Source of the DNA: Sulfidibacter corallicola
Lineage (GTDB): Bacteria; Acidobacteriota; Holophagae; Acanthopleuribacterales; Acanthopleuribacteraceae
Length of the DNA: 64,000 nucleotides
Assembly (NCBI RefSeq): GCF_017498545.1
Contig: NZ_CP071793.1
Coordinates: 11,650,256-11,714,255, forward strand
Direction of reading: 5' to 3'
Each line of letters begins with the position of its first letter. The first letter of the stretch is position 1. Of this stretch, positions 44,950 through 52,792 are shown piece after piece. The notes under the pieces were generated by a model that saw only the letters and a list, made by a program, of their open reading frames with translations, was not told where the DNA came from and did no database searches. Both the position numbers and the translations under genes were made by a program.

Positions 44950-45389
44950 TTTCCATCCTCAGGTTTTAAGCAAATCCCATTTGGGAAATCTTCGTACCGG
45001 CGCCGTTAGGCTAATGACGTAATATGGTGTGAAAATGAGGCATTTGTTAGCTTTTCGTTAGAGCGATAGAGTTGCATCAGGCATTGTGAATTTTCGATGA
45101 GATTACCAATACTTTTCCGTCAAAACCCCCGCAAACCAAGAGGTTTTACGGCTTATAGACCCACATCCAGGGTCTACACGCAACCCACCCGACGGGAGAA
45201 ATCCACCTGTTTGAATGCCCCCCGACCCCGGGGTGTTTCGGCCACTTGGTGACGCGTCCCCTGTTGCTCTGGAAAGCGATTTGGGATAATTCAAGTCATA
45301 GGGCATATTTCCATACATTTTCCAATTCTGCCGGTCACGTTCCCGGCCATCCCGGAAGCATGGCCCCATTCCCAAACAGCGAGGTTTCC
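44950..45389. other. Divergent intergenic region
   Basis: It separates the receptor gene (minus) from the CAP-domain gene (plus) and must hold both promoters. No supported ORF. AT-rich patches at 45010-45110 are the likely promoter area for the receptor. No operator-like palindrome was noticed. Confidence 0.35.
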
Positions 45390-46406
45390 ATGAGCGCCAA
45401 GTTCTCGCATCTCCACTATTTTCGCCAACGTGAAATTCCCCCCAGCTCGACGTCTCTACGCCCACTGCTCTTCGCTCTGGCGCTCGGCACCTGTGGTCTC
45501 TTCGGCCAAGGTCCCGAGGAGGCGGCGATGCACCACCCCAGTCCTGCCGAACAAACCTCGCTGGAACGCGGCGACGGGCCCAGCTTCGAAGAGCAGGTCG
45601 TGGAAATCGTGAATCAGGAGCGATGGACCAACGGGCAGCGACCGCCGCTCAAACACAACGCGATCCTGGACCAGAGCTCCGAGACCCACAGCGTCAACAT
45701 GGCCACGCGGGACTTCTTCGCCCATTGCGATTTGGACACCGGCACCAGCGCCGGCCAGCGCATGACCCAGGCCGGCTACACCTGGAACGCCTGGGGTGAA
45801 AACATCGCGGCCGGGCAGCAGACCCCGGCCTCGGTCATGAACGGCTGGATGAACAGCCAGGGCCACCGCAACAACATCTTGAGCGAAACCTATCGCGAGA
45901 TCGGCGTGGGTTACGCGTTTCAGACCGGCGACGGCAACAACGTCCGTCTCGATTCCGACGGGAACTGCAGCGCCGACGGCACCAGCGGCCCCTTCTTTCA
46001 CTACTGGACCCAGAACTTCGGTCGCAACGGATCGACCTATCCCGTCGTGATCAATCGCGAAGCCTACGAAACCGAATTGACCGCGGTCGAACTGTACGTG
46101 TACGGCAGTGGCGAATTCACCGAAATGCGGTTCCGCAACGATGGCGGGACCTGGTCGGACTGGGAACCGTTCAGCACCGATGTGAACTGGATCCTCAATG
46201 CCGTGAACGGCGTACGCGAGGTGGACGCCGAGCTGCGACGGGGCAACGGCAGCACGGTGCAGGCTTCGGACACCATCGTGCTGACCCAGGCCTGCGTGAC
46301 GGAAGCCGCCTGGTGGGGACAGGTCGCCGCCTGGCCGGTACCGAACGTCACGTCGGTATTGACGCTCATGCAGATGCAGGACAACCTCTGCGAGGTCGCG
46401 TTTTAG
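45390..46406 (+). CDS. Secreted CAP (SCP/PR-1-like) domain protein
   Basis: ATG 45390 follows GAGG with 5 nt spacing; the frame is open further upstream but without a signal. A signal-like hydrophobic stretch (LRPLLFALALGTCGLFGQ) lies at about 24-41. The CAP domain spans about 70-215: VVEIVNQERWTNGQRPPLKH, HSVNMATRDFFAHCD (conserved His), GENIAAGQQTPASVMNGWMN SQGHRNNIL and EIGVGYAF, the classic signature motifs. The C-terminal 120 residues are a small beta domain with WSDWEPF repeats. Bacterial CAP proteins are secreted and often bind sterols or lipids or act on cell walls; the exact function is unknown. It is a single gene divergent from the TonB receptor. Confidence 0.88.
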   Translation: MSAKFSHLHYFRQREIPPSSTSLRPLLFALALGTCGLFGQGPEEAAMHHPSPAEQTSLERGDGPSFEEQVVEIVNQERWTNGQRPPLKHNAILDQSSETHSVNMATRDFFAHCDLDTGTSAGQRMTQAGYTWNAWGENIAAGQQTPASVMNGWMNSQGHRNNILSETYREIGVGYAFQTGDGNNVRLDSDGNCSADGTSGPFFHYWTQNFGRNGSTYPVVINREAYETELTAVELYVYGSGEFTEMRFRNDGGTWSDWEPFSTDVNWILNAVNGVREVDAELRRGNGSTVQASDTIVLTQACVTEAAWWGQVAAWPVPNVTSVLTLMQMQDNLCEVAF

Positions 46407-46934
46407 GCGGTGAAAGCACTTTGCCCGAACGAATGCGATGTAGGCGACTCGATTCAAAATGAGCACTGCTTCACTGAAGCACCTGAGAAAATGATACTTT
46501 TTACAAAATCTCGGTTCGTTTTTGACATGAGGATGTGATAAGTAAGGAGTGAGGGTTTCACCTTATCGATCTCGCATCGGCCACACCGGTTTTCGGCAGG
46601 CACGACGAATCTTTCGGGTAAGCCCGTTCTCTTGCAAATGCACTTGTCCACGGTAGGGATCAACGGGCATTGGGGGCTCCGCGATCCAGCTCCTGCCGTT
46701 GTCCGGGGCATTTGTCTGCCGATACCGAGCCTCTCGGTCCTTTGACCAAAAAAGCGACCGTGCGTGAATGTCACGCCAACACAACCGAATCGTCACCGAC
46801 ATAGCCCGGCCGACTCTGTCCGTCGGGTCATCACAGCGTACACGGAATCACGGCCTCGGTTCGCCGTGTGGGGGAAAGTGTCTCTGTCGCGATCCCTCAC
46901 CCGCACCGAGCAGGGCCGTTTGGGGGGAGTAAGT
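46407..46934. other. Intergenic region without a recognised gene
   Basis: The frame of the next gene is open back to 46764, but the residues there are unlike the family and composition is not protein-like. No terminator with a clear T-run and no repeat was found, apart from CCCGGCCGAC at 46804-46813, part of a motif common in intergenic DNA of this window. Confidence 0.35.
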
Positions 46935-48077
46935 ATGTCGCTCGAACTCTATCTGGACTACAACGGATCCACACCCGTGCATCCAGAGGTCCTGGATACC
47001 TTCACTGCTTTCGTTGCCGGGTCCTACGGCAACACCGCGGCCGCCCACCACGAAGGACGCCGCGCCCGCCGCATTCTCGACACCGCCAAAGCCGAAATCG
47101 CCCTCGCGATCGGTGCCAAGCCGGAAGAAATCTGGATCACTTCCGGCGGCACCGAATCGAACAATTGGGCACTCACCGGCATCGCCCGCCAATACGGCCG
47201 TGGCGGCCACCTGATCACGACCGCCGTGGAGCATCGATCGGTGCTCAAGTCGGCGGAATTTCTGGTGGAGGATGGCTGGTCGGTTTCCTACCTTCAAGTG
47301 GACGAACAGGGCCGCATCGATCCCGGCCAATTGGACCATCTCTTTCAAGCCAATACCTGCCTGGTCTCGGTCATGCTGGCCAACAACGAGACCGGCACCA
47401 TTCAGCCGGTAGCCGAAGTGGCGCACTTCTGCCGAGCCCGGCGCATCCCCTTCCACGTGGATGCGGTCGCCGCGCTGGGCAAGATGCCGATCGACGTCAA
47501 CGACATCCCCTGTGACCTGCTGAGCCTGAGTGCCCACAAAATGTACGCACCCAAGGGGACCGGCATTCTCTACGTCCGCGAGGGCCTGCCGATTCAACCC
47601 CTGATCCAGGGCTGCGGACAGCAGGCGGGATGGCGCGGCGGCACGGTCAACGTGGAGGGCGTGGTGGCCCTCGCCAAATCGTTCGCCTTGATGAAAGCGG
47701 GAATCTACGGCAGCAAGGAACACATCGAGGACTTGCGCGAACAGATGATCGACGGACTAAGGCGCCTTGCTCCCGATCTTCGCATCAACGGTAACGCGCC
47801 GCGCCTCGCCAACACCATCAGCGTGACCTTTCCCGGGCGCAGGGCGATGGACCTGTTGCAGGCGCTGAACGGACACGGGGTTTCGGTATCGTCCGGCTCG
47901 GCCGCCACCAACGCCGCTCCCTCACACGTGCTCACGGCCATGGGATTTTCCGAGGAACAGGCGCGCAGCACCCTGCGCTTGACGCTGGGTGCCTTCAGCA
48001 CCCGCGAAGGAATCGATCGAATCCTCGAGGCTTTCGCTACCGTGTTGCAAAAAGTGGCGGTACAGGATCCCGTGTGA
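46935..48077 (+). CDS. Cysteine-desulfurase-like PLP enzyme lacking the catalytic cysteine
   Basis: ATG 46935 follows GGGGGGAG and starts LELYLDYNGSTPVHPEVLDT, the normal beginning of the NifS/IscS family; 380 residues is normal length. The PLP-binding Lys202 (SLSAHKMYAPKG), His100 (AVEHRSV) and Asp176 (HVDAV) are present, and the fold should be complete. However, the active-site loop reads SSGSAATNAAPSHVL, where IscS has SSGSAC: the catalytic Cys is Ala324. The conserved Gln after HVDAV is also Ala (179). Sulfur transfer through a persulfide is therefore unlikely. It may be a related PLP lyase or aminotransferase, or inactive. No IscU or Fe-S gene is adjacent. Confidence 0.8.
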   Translation: MSLELYLDYNGSTPVHPEVLDTFTAFVAGSYGNTAAAHHEGRRARRILDTAKAEIALAIGAKPEEIWITSGGTESNNWALTGIARQYGRGGHLITTAVEHRSVLKSAEFLVEDGWSVSYLQVDEQGRIDPGQLDHLFQANTCLVSVMLANNETGTIQPVAEVAHFCRARRIPFHVDAVAALGKMPIDVNDIPCDLLSLSAHKMYAPKGTGILYVREGLPIQPLIQGCGQQAGWRGGTVNVEGVVALAKSFALMKAGIYGSKEHIEDLREQMIDGLRRLAPDLRINGNAPRLANTISVTFPGRRAMDLLQALNGHGVSVSSGSAATNAAPSHVLTAMGFSEEQARSTLRLTLGAFSTREGIDRILEAFATVLQKVAVQDPV

Positions 48078-48298
48078 CCGCGGAAGGGCCACGTCGACGT
48101 CGGCAACCGGGTGATGCGTGCCCCGCGTCACCCTTTGTCCATCAAAGACGCCTTCGTTCTGGCCCTTTTCCGTGGTTGATTCCGCCGTGCAACCCAAGAC
48201 TCGGATGGGGGGCCGTTCCCATGACTCCGGTTGAACCGGATCGAACCGCCAAGAGAAGGCCTGGCCCCACCGTCGACGACCGAATCGGGAGGACGCGA

Positions 48299-48649
48299 AT
48301 GAGCGAGGAACGGAGACGGTGGCGACGTATCGACGCAATCTTGGGAGAGGCATTGGACATGCCGCGAGAAGCCCGCGCGGCGTTTTTGGATCGAGCCTGC
48401 GAGGGCGATTCGAGCCTCAGACGCGAAGTGGAAAACCTGTTGAACACGACCGAAGAAGACATCCCCAACCTATCCGAGCCGCTCAACCTCCTGTTCGAAA
48501 AAATCGCACGTCAGGACGAACGATTCGAGGGAGAACCCGAAACCGAAGATCAAACGTCGTCCACCACATCCGGGAACGATCGCTCGAGCTACGAACGGCC
48601 GGAATGGCTCGCAAACCTCTTCCCCGACGTGCAACTGGGGTTCATTTAA
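48299..48649 (+). CDS. Stand-alone kinase-leader-type small protein
   Basis: ATG 48299 has GGGAGG upstream. The 116 residues begin SEERRRWRRIDAILGEALDM PREARAAFLDRACEGDSSLR REVENLL, which is the helical leader found at the N-terminus of many acidobacterial and planctomycete Ser/Thr kinases (compare the first 60 residues of the kinase at 11242-14049). No kinase domain follows: the protein ends after a polar acidic tail. It could be a regulator that competes with or docks to such kinases or sigma factors, or a truncated kinase. The gene is convergent with the SpoIID gene. A small hairpin (CGAAAC/GTTTCG, 48663-48678) lies between the two stops. Confidence 0.55.
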   Translation: MSEERRRWRRIDAILGEALDMPREARAAFLDRACEGDSSLRREVENLLNTTEEDIPNLSEPLNLLFEKIARQDERFEGEPETEDQTSSTTSGNDRSSYERPEWLANLFPDVQLGFI

Positions 48650-48690
48650 ATAGTGAGCGATCCGAAACGGCGGTTTCGAGAATTATCGGG

Positions 48691-50958
48691 TCAGGGCTGG
48701 TTGGCCGGCACCGGCTGGGCGTTGGGATCGGCCTTGGTCTTGCCCTGGAAAGGCTCGACCGCGACGCCGTCGTAGTAGTGCGTGAGAATGCGGTCGAAGG
48801 CCCATCCCTGGGCAGCCAAACCGAAGGCACCCACCTGGCTCATGCCGACGCCGTGACCCCAACCGCGCCCGATCACGGTCAAATGCACCAACCGTCCCTT
48901 GCGATAACTGGGAATCAGGTCGATCAGGTTCTCGCGTACCCCCAGCGACCAACGAATGTTCAAGCCCTTGACGCGGAAGTTCCCCGCATCCGTGATGTAC
49001 TCCAATTCGGTGACCCGACCCGTGTCCGAGCGCCGCAACACCTTTACGTCGCGTATGCCGCGAATGCCGCGCACGTAGCGACGGGCGCGCCGTTCGAGTT
49101 CGGAAACCGATTTTTTTTCCATCCAGACGTCGTAGGCGCTGAAGCGGTCGACCGAAGCCACTTTGAAATTTTCTTGGATGCGGATCATATCGCGGGAAAA
49201 AGGGCCGTCCAGCAAATAGACGCGATCCAACTCCTCCATGCGTGGCTGCTCGCGAAAGCTCAGCTTATCGCCGCGCTCGGTGAGGTAGTGCTTGATGCCC
49301 CCCAGGTTCAGCGTCCGCTGTTTGCTGCCCCGCTGCAGGGTGAGCACGTTGTTGTCCAGCGCCCGGATCTTATAGCGTTTCCATTCCGGCTCCGGACCGA
49401 ACCGAACGGCCAGGGTCATCAAGGCCGTCAGCGCTTCCCGTACCGTGATCGGCGAATCGTCGGCGATGCGGTTCAGGGCGTCGCCGTCGACCAACTCGTA
49501 GCGCAACAAGAAGGCGGCGAGCGGCTGTAGCGACGAAGGCAGGTCGAGATCGCTCAAGGGCCGCACGAAATCGGCATCCTGGAACTGATGCTTTTCGACC
49601 GCCACGATCAAGGGGTAGTCGGCCACGAATTCCCAGAACGCGCGATGACTCAGCCCATTCGAGGACTTGGGAAGCGGGGGCACATCGCCCATGATCCAGG
49701 CGAGATCGCCCGTGATCGCCTTCAGGGTCTTGGCGTCGAGCGGGCCATCCCGCTCGGGTAGGTCGCGCACCCCATAGAGATAGGCGCGCACAGTGAGGTC
49801 CTCCCCCAGCGACGTGCGAATTCCGGGTGCGGGCCGCAGCGGCAACTGCCATGCCTGAAATTGGGCCAAATAACTGGATTTGCTTTTCAAATAAGGTTCG
49901 TTTCGTCCAGGAAACACGTGGGTCACGTCGTCCGTCATGCCGCCGCAGGTGGAGGTGTACAGGGCATCGATCAGGGTGTCGCCGTGATAGAGCACCAGGC
50001 CGGCCGTTTCCGCGACGGCCTGATCACTCAGGGGATGTTCGTTCTTGGTGCCTTCGTAGGCCTGGCAGGCGGGCGTATCGCAAATGTCGTAGCCGTATTT
50101 CTCGAAACGGCGCAGGTTTTTGAGCGCATAGGTTCGGGCCGCCACGGCCTGGGCCTTCAGCGCCTCGAGTTCGGGAAACGCATTGGGCCCCAACTCGGTG
50201 GGCACCACCCCGCGCAGGTAGGTTTCCATCGGAAGAACGTTGATGATCTTGATCTTTCCATTCACGATGCGCAGGCGGAGGATGCCGCGGTAGCCGACCC
50301 CGTCCAGGTGGATCGGTTGCTCGGGATTGGGATTCACCAAACCGACCTCCTGCGCGCGAAGATCGAGCTTGTCGAAATGGCGGTTGACCCATTGAAAGGG
50401 ATAGCGGGTCTTGGCGTGAATCAGGTAGGCGTCCTTGAAGCCCAGGTTGACCATCGAGCGGCGCACCTGTTCGGCCTCTTTCTTGGCCAGGAAGGGGCCG
50501 CCGCGCAAGGCGTGATCCTTCTTGAGCTTGACGACCTTGAAGGCCATTTCCGGATGGTTGCGGGCCAGCGTCTCCGCCATCGCCTCGAGTTTTTCCCGGT
50601 GGGGACCCGTCTTGACCTGAACCCAATAGCGCGCGGCCCCCTTGCGCTGACGCGAGCTGACCACGAAAAACGAATCGCCGGGTTTGATGGTCTGCACCAC
50701 GCGGTCGCCGTCCAGGACCAGCAGGGTGCCCTTGCTTTTCAGGCGGTGGTGGTCCTGGGGTTTGCCGATGCCGGCGCGAATCCACTGGACGTCCTGGGCG
50801 CGCCAATCTTCGTACTGCTGGTGCGGGCCGGCCACGGCCGTTCCGGTCCATCCCGAAAGGAGCAGCAAACCGACAGTCACATAGGGGAACGGCACGCCGA
50901 ATCGCCGCGACGGGCGGCCCCACGTGGCACGGATACGAAAACGAATCGAAAAAAACAT
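48691..50958 (-). CDS. SpoIID/LytB-domain secreted protein
   Basis: ATG 50958 has GGAG 7 nt upstream and is followed by a long basic N-region and hydrophobic segment (FPYVTVGLLLLSGWTGTAVA), a signal peptide. The SpoIID/LytB domain is at about 230-400 and again in the C-terminal part: INVLPMETYLRGVVPTELGP, ALKAQAVAARTYALKNLRRF, TSTCGGMTDDVTHVF and GRGWGHGVGMSQVGAFGLAA with ILTHYYDGV. Between them lies a long insertion of about 300 residues. Family members are lytic transglycosylases or amidase enhancers acting on denuded peptidoglycan, so a role in cell-wall remodelling is likely. At 755 residues it is larger than SpoIID. An N-terminal SPOR-like part (HREKLEAMAETLARNHPEMA FKVV) may bind glycan. 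Confidence 0.88.
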   Translation of the reverse strand: MFFSIRFRIRATWGRPSRRFGVPFPYVTVGLLLLSGWTGTAVAGPHQQYEDWRAQDVQWIRAGIGKPQDHHRLKSKGTLLVLDGDRVVQTIKPGDSFFVVSSRQRKGAARYWVQVKTGPHREKLEAMAETLARNHPEMAFKVVKLKKDHALRGGPFLAKKEAEQVRRSMVNLGFKDAYLIHAKTRYPFQWVNRHFDKLDLRAQEVGLVNPNPEQPIHLDGVGYRGILRLRIVNGKIKIINVLPMETYLRGVVPTELGPNAFPELEALKAQAVAARTYALKNLRRFEKYGYDICDTPACQAYEGTKNEHPLSDQAVAETAGLVLYHGDTLIDALYTSTCGGMTDDVTHVFPGRNEPYLKSKSSYLAQFQAWQLPLRPAPGIRTSLGEDLTVRAYLYGVRDLPERDGPLDAKTLKAITGDLAWIMGDVPPLPKSSNGLSHRAFWEFVADYPLIVAVEKHQFQDADFVRPLSDLDLPSSLQPLAAFLLRYELVDGDALNRIADDSPITVREALTALMTLAVRFGPEPEWKRYKIRALDNNVLTLQRGSKQRTLNLGGIKHYLTERGDKLSFREQPRMEELDRVYLLDGPFSRDMIRIQENFKVASVDRFSAYDVWMEKKSVSELERRARRYVRGIRGIRDVKVLRRSDTGRVTELEYITDAGNFRVKGLNIRWSLGVRENLIDLIPSYRKGRLVHLTVIGRGWGHGVGMSQVGAFGLAAQGWAFDRILTHYYDGVAVEPFQGKTKADPNAQPVPANQP

Positions 50959-51200
50959 GGCCCCACTCCGCGGCAAGATGGCGTTGATGAACATGAATCT
51001 CGGCAGCGACTCCAGCCTCACCACAAGGATCGATCGGCACCCGCCCGGGTCCACTGGAGATGCCAGCGAGGAAGGTGGCCGTCTCGAAATCTTACACCGT
51101 GACCCCAAAGGTAGCGGATCGATTCGGCACCTTTCGGCGATCCCGGTCGCGACACGGCCGGGGTGATGGTGCACGAGGCTCGAAGCGCGTCAGATGGCGG

Positions 51201-51623
51201 TCAACGAGGCGATGATCCGGAGCGTTTGCCTACGGTAGCGAAGGTCAGTCCGGTGGCACCAGCCTTTTTGGCGGAATCCATGACCGAGATCACCAGTCCG
51301 TGCTCCACTGATTTATCCACGCGCAGCACGACCATTTTATTCTCGTAATCGGTCAATTTCTGCTCGACCGTCTCCACCAACGACTCGTACGCCACCGTAT
51401 CGCCGTCGATGACGATGTTGGACGTGCCGTCGATCAGGATCGACAGGTTCTCCGACTGCCCGCTCTGGCGACTCTCGCTCTGGGGTAGATCCAAATCCAA
51501 ACCGTGATCGTCCTTGAAGCGCGTGGATACCATGAAGAAGATCAACAGGAGGAAGACCACGTCGATCAGCGGCGAGAGGTCGACCAGGATCGAGTTCTTC
51601 TTGCGATCAGGACGAAACAGCAT
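51201..51623 (-). CDS. exbD: ExbD/TolR-type biopolymer transport protein
   Basis: The 140-residue protein has one N-terminal transmembrane segment with the conserved Asp (SILVDLSPLIDVVFLLLIFF, Asp about residue 21) that carries protons with ExbB/TolQ, followed by a periplasmic domain (NIVIDGDTVAYESLVETVEQ; MVVLRVDKSVEHGLVISVMD). It overlaps the preceding exbB by 17 nt. ExbB and ExbD form the proton-driven motor that energises TonB for receptors such as the one at 42070-44949, or TolA. No tonB is present in this window, so the partner is unknown. Confidence 0.9.
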   Translation of the reverse strand: MLFRPDRKKNSILVDLSPLIDVVFLLLIFFMVSTRFKDDHGLDLDLPQSESRQSGQSENLSILIDGTSNIVIDGDTVAYESLVETVEQKLTDYENKMVVLRVDKSVEHGLVISVMDSAKKAGATGLTFATVGKRSGSSPR

Positions 51624-52224
51624 CGTGACTCCTGAGCAACAGCAGCAATTCGATGATCCGCTTTTCCATCCTCAGCATGATGATGGTCGCTCGGCGTTCG
51701 AAGTAACTGTGCAGGACGATGGTGGGGATGGCCACGGACATTCCGGCCGCGGTGGTGATCAGCGCCTCGGAGATGCCGCCGGACAGGTTGTGGGCCTGGC
51801 TCATGCCGGCGACGTTCAGGGTCTGGAAGACCTTGATCATCCCGGCCACGGTGCCCAGCAGGCCCAGCAGCGGGGCGATGGTGGCGATGGTGCGCAGAAT
51901 CGTGAGGAAGCGCTCCAGGACATCCGCCTCCTGGCGAGATTGATCTTCCAGGAGCTGGCGCAACTCGGCGGCTTCCAGTTCGCGGTAGTTGATGGCGGTT
52001 TCCATCAAGCGGTTGAACATGATGTTTTTGGAGCGACAGACCTGAAGCGCGCCCTCGAATTCGCCGCGGCCCAGGTAACCACGGATTTTTTCCATGAGTT
52101 CGGTATCGAGATACCGGGAAAAGCGCAGATTGACCAGGCGCTCGATGGTGATGGCCAGGGTCAGGATCAGGCAGATCCCGATCGGCACCATCAGCCAGCC
52201 GCCTTTTTGGAGCATTTCCATCAT
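51607..52224 (-). CDS. exbB: ExbB/TolQ/MotA-type proton channel protein
   Basis: The 205-residue protein has three hydrophobic segments: GGWLMVPIGICLILTLAITI (about 8-27), RTIATIAPLLGLLGTVAGMI (about 112-131) and GGISEALITTAAGMSVAIPT IVLHS (about 150-172). The APLLGLLGTVAGM and ALITTAAGMSVAIP motifs are family signatures. The start may be ATG 52224 or the next ATG. It is the first gene of a two-gene unit with exbD (17-nt overlap). Together they probably form an inner-membrane proton-motive motor. Confidence 0.92.
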   Translation of the reverse strand: MMEMLQKGGWLMVPIGICLILTLAITIERLVNLRFSRYLDTELMEKIRGYLGRGEFEGALQVCRSKNIMFNRLMETAINYRELEAAELRQLLEDQSRQEADVLERFLTILRTIATIAPLLGLLGTVAGMIKVFQTLNVAGMSQAHNLSGGISEALITTAAGMSVAIPTIVLHSYFERRATIIMLRMEKRIIELLLLLRSHDAVSS

Positions 52225-52780
52225 ATGTAAAGATGCCTTCTTCGTTTGATTCGGCTCATCAGGGCCGGATGCAGTGCATTGCTGGGGTAGGTGTACCCCA
52301 AAACCAGCGTTGCGGTTTCACGCCGTCACCCGAAACGCTTCCGGCCAGGTCATCCATCATCCGGGGCGGGAAGCGTCGCATCTCCGAAGCCGCACGGCAC
52401 TCGAGTTTCGCCGATGACCCGGATGGGCGGCGGGATCACCGAGTCTCCGGGTGTAAGGGCTCATTCTAGCCCTGAACGGGTGGTCGCTCAATGCTCAATT
52501 GGAAGCGGGGCGCGGTTCCGCCCGCATCGGCCCGACGTGCGTTCGACCATTTGCCGAAGGCCTTTCCGGGGTCCGGCATGACCGGGTATGACCGTGCGCA
52601 GGCGCTTTTTTCGCGTTACAATAACGAGGCTTATTTGTTATGAGATCGAGAACTTGTTCCAACCCAAGTCGATGGACGTAACCCATCATCTCACGCGGGC
52701 CTCCTTATTTCGGGGCGCACGCCCTGGGTTCGAGGAACGAGCGCAATGACGAGGACATCCCTGCTCGGGATGAGGCTGCC
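52225..52780. other. Intergenic region without a recognised gene
   Basis: No coding pattern, repeat or RNA was recognised. The short open frames are Arg/Pro-rich, as is usual for non-coding GC-rich DNA. It must contain the exbB promoter and the promoter of the S9 peptidase gene. Confidence 0.4.
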
Positions 52781-52792
52781 ATGGAGGTTTAC

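Noticed and set aside
45103..45465. 120-residue minus-strand ORF upstream of the CAP gene
   Set aside because: It overlaps the CAP signal peptide region on the opposite strand and has no family pattern or ribosome-binding site.
49861..51102. 413-residue plus-strand open frame
   Set aside because: Antisense of the SpoIID/LytB gene.
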